64,000 nucleotides of DNA from Sclerodactyla briareus (taxonomy: Eukaryota > Echinodermata > Holothuroidea > Dendrochirotida > Sclerodactylidae): contig JAODTK010005635.1 of NCBI GenBank assembly GCA_026419785.1, positions 124,001-188,000 of the forward strand, read 5' to 3'. A program made the translations under genes and the position numbers. The notes under the pieces are model-generated. The model was given only the letters and a program-made list of their open reading frames with translations. It was not told where the DNA came from and did not search any database. Below, in pieces: positions 1-13,309 of the stretch. How positions within the stretch are numbered: position 1 is the stretch's first letter; each line of letters begins with the position of its first letter.

Positions 1-370
1 TAATAATGTTGCAAACACTTATACTGAAGTAAAGCAAATAATGATAACGTGAACCTTACACTAGCTATCATTTGAATTTGAACACCACGAAGGCCTGCCG
101 AATAGAGCCTACAAACGTTGATAGTGGTACCGTTGAATTTCTCTACCTTTTTTACCACCCTGGTCTAGAACTGTTCCAATAATGTTGAACCCAATATAAG
201 CCAGTTCGTAGTTTAAGTGCGCATGCTCACCACAGAACAGTTCGGGGGGAATAAAAGAGATTCGGTCAGATTCCCTCCATAGCAATAGCGTTACGGCTTA
301 TTTTTAAACTGTCACCACTCATTTGAAAACGCAACCTATTCATCCATGTTTTCGGATGTTATTGTTGATA

Positions 371-401
<31 letters not shown>

Positions 402-1561
402 GGGGGGGGGGGGGATCTGTAGAGTTTTGTGATGGCAGGATTCGTCATTTCGGCAGGAGTGTTTCGAAAGATCGTTCTGCATACTGTACGCTAAACGTCG
501 AATTGCGGACATTCCCCTATGACCTTTGACACAATATCATTATCATCTCATTAACTGTTACTCCGAACTGGTTTATTGAGCTATACCTTTTAAGAATGTG
601 TCTCTATTGTTTCAACTATCGAACATAGCGTTTTTTCGAACTCACATAAAAAGAAAGCACATAATATCACAAAGACAACAAACATACCACCAGTTTGTAA
701 TGAGTGTGTTACCGTACTCTAGCACGAGGCAACTCTGCAAACCTGGATACTGAAATGGCGATCCGCTGGCAGAAAGAAGAGCTAGCTGACACGAGGCCAG
801 CCAATGTAAACCAGGTCCCTGTTTCCTAATTTCGAGTGAACATTTGACCTTTAGGAGATCGGCACTGGTGCCAACTCAACACGGTAATTTGTGGTTAGCA
901 GGTGTGTTATTGTGATTTAACTTTCCGACGGTTCACCAGTAGTCATTTCACGGTTGCTGGCGCGCATGGTTCTATTTATACCACTCACAGTTCAACAGGG
1001 TTCCGTTAAGCTCACAAAGGAATACGCCTACGGGATCAGTAGAATCTTTGCAGTTATGGTTTAATTTTTACCCTAGTTTGATCGCAGTTACAACGAACAG
1101 CTGGGCCTGAACTGTCATCGGAGAGGACCTTATTTTGCTTGCTTGTCCCGAACGACGAGTGACTACGACTGCTATACTAGTAGTAGTACTAGTGTACGTT
1201 GTGATTCATCCATTTAGTGATTTACAGGTAGGTGGCATACAGTACAATTACAGACAAGGCTTTCAGTTAGCCATGATATGAGCCTTCTGTGATAATTAAC
1301 TTGGAAAGTTGGAGAGACCAGGGCTTGTCCAATATTGAATCGAACATGAAAAATAATACATCAAAGGATACTTTCAATATTTCCTTAATATACCTGTCAC
1401 TGTTGCATATGCAGGCTGACAGTGTAACGGTGACGTAGACCTTCGATAAATAGCACAGAAGCAACTAGAGGCATCGCCTCGCTCATGTATCAGTAAAGTG
1501 CCTCACTCATCGTCATAGATTTGGGTAATACATTTATAATAACAAACGCCAAATTTACGCA
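1..1561. other. No gene recognised
   Basis: AT-rich DNA with the T/G junction at 371-414. No coding motif, TE motif or RNA gene seen. Confidence 0.6.
371..414. repeat. T29G13 homopolymer junction
   Basis: Twenty-nine T (373-401) run straight into thirteen G (402-414). Confidence 0.95.
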
Positions 1562-1569
1562 AATGGAGA

Positions 1570-2319
1570 CAGGGGTGGCGCCAGCGGGGAGGGCAGGGGG
1601 CCATGCCCCCCCCCCCCCCCCGTCGGGGAAGCCTGGCCCCCCCCGTCGGGAATTTTCCCCATTTCGTCGGGGAGCCCGATTGGGTACGCTAAAATGTACA
1701 CACACGGACCCCGACGAGGGCTTTTTGCCCCGACCAGTATATTTCCAAAATTCTTCATAGTGAAAATTCCTAAATTTAAGCTGAAAATTTTCGGCGCGCT
1801 TCGCGCGCCTCATATCTTTCTGTACTAATGCCAAGTTCCTCGCTCGAGTTTAAGATCAGCATAATCATCTTCTACAGGACATACAATAGTCGAAATCTAT
1901 AGGATAGGATACACAAGCCAGTAGGGATATCTTCGAAATGTCCCGGCAAGAGATTAAGGTTACGATTCGTTTGGGGAGGATGCTCGTTCTGCCGTCTATC
2001 ACTGTTTTGCCTCTGTGTAGAGTGGTGTGCTTTCACGACGCAGTGCCCAGGTATTTCTGTGCAGTATTGGGAATACCTGACCCCTATCAATAATAAGGGA
2101 GGTATGATTGATGGGAAGCTTATTGAAAGTAAACATTGCTCTCCACAATGTGTATTTCATTTTTCGTTTTTTTTCTTCCAGAACAAATGTTCAAAAAGTG
2201 AAAACTTCAAAAATGCAGGTTTTGACTTAGGGGGTAGGGTGAGCCTCGTCGGGGAACTTGCCCCCCCCCCCGTCGGGGAACTCGGACCCCCCGTCGGGGA
2301 AATCCTGGCGCCACCACTG
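1570..2319. mobile_element. hAT-like non-autonomous DNA transposon, 750 bp
   Basis: The ends are CAGGGGTGGCGCCAG and, read from the other side, CAGTGGTGGCGCCAG. Both are flanked by the same 8 bases, AATGGAGA (1562-1569 and 2320-2327). An 8-bp target duplication with CAG-starting ends is the hallmark of hAT elements. The interior holds GTCGGGGAA units separated by C-runs on both sides and a GGCGCGC-TTC-GCGCGCC hairpin near 1794. No transposase frame is present; open frames here are translations of the C/G runs. Confidence 0.85.
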
Positions 2320-2327
2320 AATGGAGA

Positions 2328-3589
2328 ACGAGTTGACACTGAGTCTGCAGACAGGTTCTTTTTTAATCATCATCTAATTTTAATTGCAAATATCAACTGA
2401 TAATTTCTGATATATATGAAAATATATGATATATATTGAAAAATTAGAAGAAGATCATATATATTAGTCTACTGATCCCGCCATCATGCTAGGCTATTGT
2501 AATTGACGGTATCAGTAATATCGGTCGAAGAAAATAATCTCATCAGCTTAATCGTTTATATTATATGAATAAATGTTATATGTGTCTGTCTGTAACATGC
2601 TTTTTCCAACAGTACTACTACTACATCTTCTACAAGGCCTACCTTTCTAATAATGCTGGTGGTCAATGCATATCACCTTGAGCTGTGTTTCAAGCAATTA
2701 TTAAGGAACATTTGGAATGTCGTAGACGAGGGAAAGTAATCCTGCATACCTTTATATATCATATTCCAAAACCCAATGCTATCCAATATTGCTGATACAG
2801 GATTCTGATTAGCTAATCACAGTCACATGGTCATCCATATCTGCATTTCTGCAATAACAGTCGTCTATGCTGTATTGCAATAACAGGTGAACAGATAGCT
2901 GGTCAGAGTGCAGCAATCACATCACACCACAGTCAGACTAGACACAGCATGCTTCTATTACAATCTGCCTGGCTTGACATGGCGAGAGGTTATAACCGGC
3001 CGAAGCGTCCGTCATAATAGTAAAATCAATTTTGACTTAGCCGACTCTTCAGCTCAGTAATTGGTTTTGAGGCCATATTTGCACTTAGTAGATGCTTAGG
3101 CCCAAATTGAACGTCCAATGTTGAGGGGTTATTTTCACGGAGACTGATCCTAAAATTGCCGCTGAAAGTTTCATTCATATCTACATTGCCGCACAAACCA
3201 GTATCGCGGAATAATACAGATGGCGAAATGAGAGTACGCCTGATTGTGTCGCGCAAATTGGGTTCTCAATAGGTTAGTCAAACGATGAAGGCCACGTTCG
3301 CACGTTCCCTCTGAGACATAAAGCCGAGTGGACGTTAATGCAAATTGTGAAAAAATCAGTTCAGGTAATTATTTATTCCACCCAATTTGCAAAGCAATTA
3401 CGTTCTTACAATATATATAGTAATTCTATGAGGGGGTCTATGAAAAGTAGAACTTGTACAAATAGACCCCCTGTTATACTGTATAAATACTAAATGCAAA
3501 TCATATAGAGAAACTAATTCCCCTCCCAGCCCTCAATCGCGAGCCAATGACAACAACAGCAGCACACGCAGACAAATTGATGCTCAGAC
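2328..3589. other. No gene recognised
   Basis: AT-rich non-coding DNA, including an ATATAT-rich patch at 2410-2465. An open - frame at 3026-3256 has no family motif. Confidence 0.55.
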
Positions 3590-4140
3590 AAAAAAATAAC
3601 GTGTAGTTTTATGCCCTGGTAAGAGGAAATGGAAGAAAGATTTATTCTTTAGTAAGTTATGCAATGCATTCAGAAACTTTTGCTCCCAGGAACCTAATAG
3701 ACCTTTGAGAATTACCACTGTTCGGCTGCAGTATTTCAATCTTATTAGTACCCTGGTTGAATACTGGGAGTTGTGTAACCCAAACAACGAACGAAAAGCA
3801 TGAGGAAGAATAGAATGAGCCCATTCAAATACAGAAATACCAAGATGTAAGTCGAAAATTTAATTGATTTCAAAAACCTTTTGACGATTTTTAAACAGAA
3901 ACGAATTACCGGTACTATTGTGAAACTCAGCTCCAGTGATAATTCGAACTGCTCTCTCTATACCGATAAATTCTTTCAAGTAGAGTGGGCGTTCCCCAAC
4001 GTAATATACAATACGATAACTGTGAATGAATCAAGGCATTATACAATGTGAGTGGCACCATTGTAATATACCAATAACTGTTACAGTTTGGCTGCTGTTT
4101 GAAGAGATGTCCGACCCATGGAGTCATTGGGTGCATTTTA
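3590..4140 (-). mobile_element. CR1/Jockey-like LINE reverse-transcriptase C-terminal fragment
   Basis: The - strand carries ALIHSQLSYCILRWG, then in another frame ERAVRIITGAEFHNSTGNSF, and further on SGNSQRSIRFLGAKV. These match the LIHP.L.YCN..WG, KRA.R.I and G.RS..Y.G..LWNSLP motifs near the end of LINE polymerases. Frames are broken and only the 3' part is present. Confidence 0.72.
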
Positions 4141-5898
4141 GTCGACTGTTACTGGTTAGGAATCAATAATTACGTAAATCGTCATGTGACACCATTACAT
4201 CATCTAAGAGAGCTAATCCAGGAGACCGTTTGTTAGGCCATGGCTTCTGCTAACACTGAATTTGTATTATATTGTAACTTTTTGTCGTCGTCGACCCCCC
4301 CCCCACCAACACGGAGCACATGACCATTTTGCGGTCAGAGTGCCGCGCAAATGATCTGTCACCTGCAGTCGACTGAAACGCACCCACTATAATAAATGGA
4401 GAGGTGCAGAGGCAGGTTTCTGGTCAATTTGAATGTTATCGGGACACAAAACGAAAGTGGGTGCTGCGCTATATTAATTTACACACCGAATGCCACATCA
4501 GCACTTGGTTTAACAGTTAGGCATTCTGGTTACCGATATAGACAGACACCATTTATTTTCCGGTCAAGCTGACTAAGGGTAAGAGGGCAAACCTTCACGC
4601 GTTTGTCAGCACGATATATGAAGTAAATCGTGGATTCAAGTTAAAATGCGCTATGCGTGGGGTTGCAGCTTGAAGTGATGAGAGGAGAACCTTGGCATGA
4701 TGCCGCGAAGCCCAGTTCTCACTTCTTGTATAGGCCAAGGTCACGCGAACGATTCCAGGACAGCGTGTCCGGAGCACGATATTTTAAGAAGCAAGCAGTA
4801 TGATGGAATATGTCAATTGTAAACTAAAAACAAAATACAGCAAACGATTATTGATTTTAGCATTAGGTTGAGGACATTCCATTCAAGAGTGCACACTGAG
4901 GGTCAAAGGGTGGGCTGAGAGTCTAGGGGTGCACAGAATAATCTTCGAACCCACTACAAGAAGTAACACTATTTACGGGCCCAAATCCTTATCAGTCCCC
5001 CCATGAGTAAACAGCATAACATGAATGAATATTGGATAAATGGTTACGTTTTCGAAGTGTGGTGACGTGATGACAACACCTCATTCAAACATCTCGTCTA
5101 TACCACTGAATGTTTCGTGTTAAGCAGGCGCATGCACTGGTTATAACCAATGCACGAGCTGATATGACACTCTCATTGGCTTTGACGACGTCATCAGTGA
5201 AACTTCTAGAATACTGATGAAATAGATAAAGATGAAATACTGTAGCAATTTATCCGATGCACTCCCACACCGATGTGTAAACTTGTGTAAATGCTGCCGG
5301 TACTCTTAGGCCAAGCCGACGCCGAGCGGGGCATGCTCATCGCTTAGGCCGAGGCATATCCCTTGAGGACGAGGCCGCATCACCGAGGGCAGTGCAGGGC
5401 CGTGGCTCGGGCACGGACTAAGAGGTTTGTCGCCGATTTGGCTGTCGATACCTGGGTGTAATCAGTGTTGTGTGGCAGGGCTGACGGACATTGTGGGACC
5501 TTGTAACCATTGCAAGTAAAAAAAAAACAAAAAAAACCCCAGGTAAATAGTGATAAATGCTACCAGGTTGAGCTTACATGACTCTTGGTAGTAGATGCAG
5601 ATATTTGGGAAGCCCGCTTGGCAGAAACTTTTCCAAATAACGATATGATTTATTGGTGGAATACCCTTGTTGAAGAGTTGTGACTGATGGGGAGGAGCGT
5701 CATTGAATGATGGTTTCATTAATGCCCCGAATTCCCCCTTTTTCCTAAGGAAATATTTGTATCACTATATTAATACAATATCTCGGGTATCTATTATGTT
5801 AGTGTAATGTTGTTGGGGTAGCACCCTATGCCCCAAGGCTCCAGCCACTTTTTTATTCTCGGTAGACTGGGGTAGAGAGCTAGCTATCTGTTATATCT
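4141..5898. other. No gene recognised; GC-rich island at 5300-5460
   Basis: Mostly AT-rich. The 160-bp island rich in GCCGAGG and GAGGC has no open frame I can name and no tRNA fold. Confidence 0.5.
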
Positions 5899-6084
5899 GT
5901 GATAAAAAGCAATGCCCTGAAACTGCGCCATATTGTCAGTCCCAATATCATTCAATTTTTCCGTATTTTGGACTCAAAATCATCACAACTTACTCAAAAA
6001 TTGGTTAGCGTAAAAATTTGGAATCTCGCTCCTATTGATATCTATGATAAGAAAGTCGAACTGGAATTCAATCGCCTTCATTAA
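5899..6084 (+). mobile_element. LINE 3'-terminal coding fragment
   Basis: A 61-codon open stretch contains SVKIWNLAPIDIYDKK followed by FNRLH. It matches the G...WN.LP.DI.......F...LK tail of CR1/Jockey-type polymerases. The typical ISAICYLC-like trailer follows in AT-rich sequence. Nothing upstream of it is recognisable. Confidence 0.6.
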
Positions 6085-6394
6085 GACAATATCTCCGCAA
6101 TTTGTTATCTCTGTATACAATGCGTTGTTTTTATTGTTTGATTTATACTGGTTTCGTACATGAGCTACTCGGTGTCTTGGGGATGCTATCCGGCATGGAT
6201 TAGCCTAATTTCATAATAGTCAAATATTATAGAGATCTTCCAGACTGTCACATACGAAAATGTAGCCTATGTACTGTTGTTGGGTGGAATTTGTATATGG
6301 AAACAATTCACTTCCGTGTGTACCTATATGTCACGAGATCCGAAAGAGCCAACCTACAACCCGCTGCCCTCCCACGTCTGAGCATGAGGAATGA

Positions 6395-6860
6395 AGCGTA
6401 GCACAGAGTGGGTACACTCCAAAACTAGTAGTGACAGTTCTTCACGCGTATTATAGAGGTTGTGAGTGCCGTCGAGTGTCTATTGCTCCATTTAAAAAAT
6501 ATGAGAGCGAATCACTCATGAAGGCGGAAAGGAAATTCATCCACATAGGGACTATATACTACATTTCCTGACATTCACCTCAGAGGTGCGAGAGACCGCT
6601 TCAACAAGCAAAGGCATGACAATGCGCCCCTTTTGTCACTCCAAAATAGGGGTGACATTCTTCACTCTTATGATAGAGTTTGCTGAGTGATCGTTATGAC
6701 GTCGAGTGGCTTTGCGCCATTTATTGAGGAGGGGCATTGCACTCAATGGGAGGGGGAATTCATCCACTTGTATGATATGTCACACATTATCCTGAAATTT
6801 CACCCAGAGTGTGCTGAGAGGAAGGTTCGTGGAGTGAAATTCATCCTTTCTCGAGAGAGC
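6395..6860 (+). repeat. Diverged tandem duplication, unit about 223 bp
   Basis: CACTCCAAAACTAGTAGTGA (from 6416) and CACTCCAAAATAGGGGTGAC (6639) start two units. They share TTCTTCAC, TATTATAGAG/TATGATAGAG, CGTCGAGTG and AATTCATCCAC. The second unit has an open frame (6687-6965) but no recognised product. Confidence 0.65.
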
Positions 6861-6965
6861 TTTCTAGCACACGTGATCTTAACTATTTCCAAGCTAAGCG
6901 TCACGAGGCCTATTAATCTGGAGCCCATAAGCCGGCCCCGAGTTTTCATCACTGCTGGTCGCTAA

Positions 6966-9900
6966 TGTCACAAAAAAAAAAAAAATCGTGAAAATCGTTG
7001 CCTGCTCGTGATGGAACATTGTTGTTTTTCGGTGTTTTTATAGCGTTCCCTTTGATGTTGTATCATCTCTTTCCTTTGGTTACATTCAATATACTTACAG
7101 TTACAGGGGGTACCACCTGGTCTATGATCCGAAACGGTTATTCATAAAAGTCCTGTTCGTGCTGCCGACGCGTTTTGTCGGTGTTATCCCCTTAGATGTT
7201 CATTCATCATTTGACCTTTGAAACATCACTGCAAACACTTGATTGATCATGATAAGACTGTTGAATGTTGGAGTTTATCACGTCATAAACGAGGAAGAAT
7301 GGATAGAATAAACGGCCTGGGGTCTACTGAAGGGCAGAGGCATAGGAAAGGCTTATTGCGCAGTATAAGATATGATAATGATAATGATATCTCTGTCGCA
7401 ACGACAGATGAGAAACGCAGTAGCAGAAACAATGGGTCCTCTTGCGGGGGGCGGAAATAAGTTGAAATGAAATGATCCTACTGCAGGACGCAACCTGAAA
7501 TAACCACGGAATCCAGGCCCGGTTTACCTTGCCTTACCAACAGCTTCTCTGCTAACTAGCATCATTCGCTGCCCGCATACCGAACTCCGCATTTTGAATA
7601 TATTCAAATATTGGCGAAACGCTTCACTGTCCCCTAAGTCGCCCTCATGCATCAAAACACAGATACCTCAAAACTAGCGAACAGTCAGCGAGCCTGTGCT
7701 CTCTAAATCCTGTCATCATCTTAGCCTATATCCTTTGATGATTGATCACAATATGGAAGGTCGTATTTCAAAGCATATTTCAACGGTCGAGGCAAAAGAC
7801 ATGTTCGTTCCACAGGTCAGTTTTGAATAGCCATTTGGGAAAAGAGAGGTCGAAGGGACCTTTGCCAATCTGTGGAGGTTTCCTTGGAAAAAATTACGTT
7901 TTCGTTTTCGGACATAACTTACTCTGTGCCCGCCTAAAACAAATACAAAACAAAATAATTACAGTCCGTTTTATTACTTCGCGGCAGCCAAACAGCTGAT
8001 GTAAAATGAACGCCAGTCGGTACATTAAACGCTCGTTTAGCAGAAATGAGGGACAGCTTTCGCCGAACGAACAAATTGTCATATATACGATATAGGCAGT
8101 GATAGTAGGTGGGGGGTTAGAGTTGACCAAAAACAATACGAATTAGCGACGGAGACCAGGAGAAGATTTGAAATGAATTACCTTCTTAAGTCACTACCAC
8201 CCACTACAAAGCCACATGAAAAAAAAATTAAAGGGAGGGAAGGGGAAGTGATGGCTCTAAGAGGATCTATAATAATAGCGTAACAACTAAAACAAGCTCT
8301 AAACACTTAATCAGGCCTTCTGGCGGCGCGGCATTCAAAATGGCGCGCGACGGACTGGCATGAAAAAATGCAAATAAAGATCTACGAATACGTTATCAGA
8401 CAGTGAAAATATTACTTTTCAAATGCTCTGTTAAACAGACTAAACCAATCTGTAGTAATCTGTAGTAAACCCGCAGTAATCATGCCCCTTTAAACACATG
8501 GCAATTACTTCGTACACACCAAACTTCAAGGAAATCGCATGAGAGCAAGAAGTGCAGCTTTAGCCATTGATTAAGGCAGCCAAAATATACTTTACTGAAT
8601 TGTCATTTAACCTTGTAATTTCTCCAGTATTTTTATGTACTGGACTTAGTCCGTTTGCACATTAAAGTACCCCCCCCCAATCCTTGTTACAAATCAGCAC
8701 AGCATCCCTGAAATGGTGACATTTTTTGAACCCTGAACAATTCGAAAGATCCAAATCCCATGAGTCCCTGCATCATTATACGTCCACCTCATTGACCCCA
8801 CGCAGGGCAACTCGGGGCCATACCTCCGTTCTGGACCTCAACCGTATTCGAGTTGGTTTGTATGATCCCATATAATCAGAAGCGTTTCCAAGTATCTATA
8901 TACGACCTGAATGCTGTTGAATAAGAGCATGGTGATGGCCATTTTGGCAGCTGGGGAGTACCTCCCGGAATCTGAAAAGAATATACACTGATCGGGTTCC
9001 TTCAAGAACCTTTCCTTGAAATGAAAATTCCGAATTATGGTCAATTTTAAGGACGTTGCTTACTGCCTTACGGCGTGGGAAATGTCGTTTCCTACAATCT
9101 GGGGGGTCTGCCAAACGTAAAATGTCCTTGTATACTCCGCGCCAAACCTATCGTGGCGCCCCCGCTCAGATAGTAACATCGTACTCGGCATTCCACGAAA
9201 CTAGTTGAGAATGCCTGCCCTAAACCATGCGAGGATGACTGCAAGAGGTGCAGCTATGAGGTAGGTGATAACTAAGAACGAAAACATTGGTCTGCGACGG
9301 GGACCCGTTGGCTGGGAATCCAGAGGACTTCTACGAAATTGCCCAGAAATCCAGATGGATTGTATTGTCAATCTCCAAGGTTTTGCACCGCCTGTAGAAC
9401 TGTGCGAGCCTGCTAATCGAGAAAAAAAAATCGAGAGCGTGGAGCTTCGAGCGCTGAAATTGGCAAGGTCCCTTGTTCTGTAGCATCCTCACGATATGTG
9501 CTCTGAGTCTGGTGGCCATGCTGTCTCAAGTTGTTGCATGTTCTCCTCTGCTCGGTTGGACAATCTTGTGTCTCCCATTATCCCAATTGCATGAAAAAAG
9601 GGGGTTTCGTTGTTCTCCTCAGGATTGCAATAACTCCAATAGCGTTACTCCTTGCTGAGTTCATGAAATTTATGTAGCCGCTGGCTGCTCAGGGCGCTTA
9701 GTCGTGGAGCCAATTCGTTGAGACTTCATGTGTCAAGAAGCTCAGCATTCCGTGCTAACTGTGCTACTTTTGATTTTTTGTTTGAATTTTTGAGTGACAC
9801 ACAAGGACGCTCACTTAGCCCTGACCTGAGACACCTTCTTGTTCTGCTGAAACAGGACGTGTTTTCATACCAGGGTGTCTTTGAGGCGAGTATGGTAAAG

Positions 9901-10460
9901 TCACTTGACTCGTTTTCTGGACAAATGGCCCACCCCATTGCAGACGACCCTGTCCACCGTGTTCGAGCCGTACTGGACCCGGAAGGGGCGTTAGCTCATA
10001 TGGCTGGCGCAGTTTCGCAGATGTCTCGGGGAGTTGCCTGAGTGTCAGGCCCATGCATTGTGGTTTGACCAGAGGAGGCCGGTTAATGGAAGCGGCGGGA
10101 CGAATGCCGGCAAGGTCCTTACTCTAGCATGGGGTACATCCCACGGGACATGGGGATGATATGATATTATACCCCCACTTGTTGGCGAATGTTCCCATGA
10201 CTACAACATTTTCACACAGTACTTTAGGCTCAAAGGCCCACATCCCCAACTTTTCCTACGTGAATGTACTCCAATGTAATAGGCTGTGTTACCATTACAG
10301 TGAGTGGGTGAGTGGGGGTACGGGGGAGGGGGGAGTGAGGTAATTAAGGTAAAAAAGTCTAATTTTCCGGAACTTAACATTTTGTCGGGCCTTAATTCAA
10401 ACACTATGCATCCAGTGTACTGGTCCTACTATAATGAAATGTGGAAGTTGAAATTATGAT
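6966..10460. other. No gene recognised; open both-strand patch at 9690-10060
   Basis: The 9718-10041 patch is GC-richer than its neighbours and open on both strands (+ SLSPDLRHLLVLLKQDVFSY). It could be an old retroelement gag-like or exon remnant, but no motif supports a name. The rest shows nothing. Confidence 0.4.
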
Positions 10461-10470
10461 CATTGTGTTA

Positions 10471-10471
<1 letters not shown>

Positions 10472-10502
<31 letters not shown>

Positions 10503-10785
10503 GTATTATTATTATTATTATATTATATATTTTGTTGTTGGTGTTGTTTGTTTGTTGTTGTTGTTCTTCTTCTTCTTCTCTTCTCTTTCTTTCTTGTTCT
10601 TTTCTTCTTCTTCTTTGCTTCTCTTATATATTATTCAAATTATTATCATCTCATTATTATTATTGTTGTTGTTGTTATTATTAGTATTATTATTATTATT
10701 ATTATTATTTTATTATATTATTATTATTATATTATATTATTATTATTATTATATTATTATTATTATTATTATCATCACATCGCAC
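10472..10785. repeat. TTA/TTG/TTC trinucleotide microsatellite
   Basis: It is mostly (ATT)n with inner (GTT)n and (TTC)n blocks. Its open frames are artefacts of the repeat. Confidence 0.95.
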
Positions 10786-10789
10786 ATGT

Positions 10790-12940
10790 GCCCATGATAA
10801 GTTCCAAGGTTTATACGACTCGACGTACCATAGCAGATCTGCTTTCTGAATGGTCTCTGCTGAATCAAGTTAATATGAAAGTAGTAAGACGTAATGAAGA
10901 AAAAGCACACACGAAATTATCATCAAATTGTCAAAATTAAAAAAGGACAGTTAGCAAATAGGAGTATTGGACAATTGTTATGTGCCGAACCTTCTCTTAA
11001 TCTACATGCTACGCCCTGACCTAAATAGACTACAAACATATGAACTCCCGCGAAATAATAATTAACACTTAGCGCCTTCCACAGCGCAGCAGTCTTCAAT
11101 CGCTTCACGAATAGGTCCTGGATCAACCTTTTCCCCTCCCCCACACACACATGTCGCTATAAGGCACTGTTATCAGGTTGTAATGATTGTTTCCACTCGC
11201 TGCTGAGGGGTAGTGATACTCGCCTTCACTGAGAATTGATAACTAATGAAATTTGGAGGCCTCTTTGCCAGAGGGTATAGGGTCTCCAAGGGCTTAACAT
11301 GTCCAAGACAGTACCCGCGTCCCCCCTAGCTGACTGAGCCTCTCCACTTCTTCGCTCCGTGTCCCTCACCTAGCCTCAGTGGTGACCTGACGGTTCAGTT
11401 GCTTCGTCATGATGTGACACGCCCCTCTTATTCCTTGTAGCCATGCCACTACGCCTCATGCGCCTCCGTGTCTATCCCCCACTCCGAGGCACAGAATTCA
11501 TCACGAGGTAACATTCGTAACAACCAACGTTGACTGACCGCTTCCGTTCACAACATAGGTACTTCAGACACCCGTTTATATGACATTACTTTGGTAGAGT
11601 TCCTTCATATTCCAATCAAACGTCAGATTTGTCAGTCATTTCTCCCTCCGAATCCGTGTCGTCTTGAAGCAAAGGCTAGTCACAGCTCTGGTCTACCACT
11701 CTATTTGTATGTTTGTTTTGTCCGTTTGTGAGTTTAGTCTGGCCCGGGCCACACCCTCGAACTACAGTAAGTCAAAACTATGTCTTTTTCGTAAATTGGC
11801 TAACCTGAACGATATCCCATGACCTCATGGTAGTGTTGACTGTTGTGTTTGGCAAAATTGGTTCTTTGTGGCGCTAAATCAACTTCAACCAGACTTACAG
11901 AACTGTGCTAGTCCTCTCCGCCCTAGGTACCTGTCTAAGCCTACTCCATGTTGATTGGGGTCATAGGATCGAAGGTGTGGTGTGTTGGGGGGGGGGGGGG
12001 TGAACTGCGGTCCGACACACACTACAGTTTTCTACGCAGCGGATCAGTCCATACGCCAAGGTCGTAAAAATAGGTAGGCCTAAAAATATGGTGAAATGTG
12101 ACAAAAGGTATTTCTGACATGTGGGATATTAAATTGTGTAGGCCGCCTGAGCAATAATATCACATTCCTGGATGATGATAGTACGTGTGGGGAGGGGAGG
12201 GGATGGGTAGTCGTATCGTAGGGCAAATTCCCTGAGGAGGTGGCAGTTGAACGTTGATGGCAACCTGCTCCATATAGCTGGTGGCAGAGTCTACAGCTAG
12301 CGAACGGACGGGACAAACCAGGCTGTTCATACCGTACCGTGCACAGATACTCACCATTTTAGGCTTCGCATTGCACTCATCTATGCTTCGGCTCTTCCCT
12401 CCCAACAGGTAACACACAAGCAAACAAGCATTGCTAATCATATCGACCAGAGATAGGATTGAGAGAGCCGCACAATCTGCAATCTGCCCTCGCATCGATA
12501 TTTTGCACGTTCTGCACATTGGGCTATCATGTCTCTGAATCTACAGATGACAATATCGATGAGGTCGCAGGTCATCCGACAGGTGCTCGTCAGCGTGAAA
12601 TAAGTCTGTCGAGAGAGCTCCCTTGTGGGTGGAAGACAGGCCACTTGGATTACATGACGAAACTACCTCGGATCTCCGTACATGCACACTGATAATCGAC
12701 ACCATTCTTTTCGTATGGAGGCCTTTATATTACAAAGGTCATATAAACTTTTAGCAGTTCTTACTATTGATTACAATTGAGGAAATAAATCCTTGGGGCC
12801 CGGATCTCACTGAGATGTATTTAAATAAAATTTCACAATCTGGTAACTTGACTGTTGTTCCGATCTGTTTATTACATTGCCAGTGTTCAGAACTATCTGC
12901 TATTACACAAAAAGCAATAAGACGTCACAGGGGAGGAGGT

Positions 12941-12979
<39 letters not shown>

Positions 12980-13309
12980 CAACGGTTCACTGTAAACAAT
13001 GTGGCTTTCGTAACAAACTAACTGTTGTTTGCGAGGGCGCTTACCATAATGCCTATCGGGCCCTCTCCTGTGTACCCTTGTTGGGCAGTTGCCTCGACCT
13101 ATCCTGTAATTTGCGACACCCGACCGGAAGTAACCATGCGCCTACAATAGTAGCAACTCATCTCCTTAGATTGTTATGGAGCGCCGGAGGCCGTTGCAAA
13201 TTCGATGATCAACCATGGCAATTATTTAAAAAAAATCTGGAAACGCTCGCGACTTCGACCTAGACACTAAGAACTGAAGAGACTACTTGTGTCAGCTTTG
13301 ATTCAGTTT
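10790..13309. other. No gene recognised
   Basis: It includes the G38 tract. The open - frame at 12160-12519 shows no recognised motif and no clear splice borders. Confidence 0.45.
12941..12978. repeat. G38 homopolymer
   Basis: Thirty-eight G follow GGGGAGGAGGT. It can form G-quadruplexes and is prone to length error. Confidence 0.95.

Noticed and set aside
5290-5470. GC-rich island as an exon or structured RNA
   Set aside because: No open frame with a motif and no clear fold seen by eye.
9718-10054. Gag-like or retroviral-type protein
   Set aside because: Both strands are open and no zinc knuckle, protease or integrase motif is visible; left unnamed.
10441-10940. Long Tyr/Ile/Leu-rich open frames
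   Set aside because: They read through an ATT/GTT/TTC microsatellite in all three frames.
12160-12519. 119-codon - strand frame as a gene
   Set aside because: No conserved motif, start context or splice borders; Cys-rich look not distinctive.
12767-13263. Open frames with poly-Gly
   Set aside because: Translation of the G38 tract; no motif on either side.
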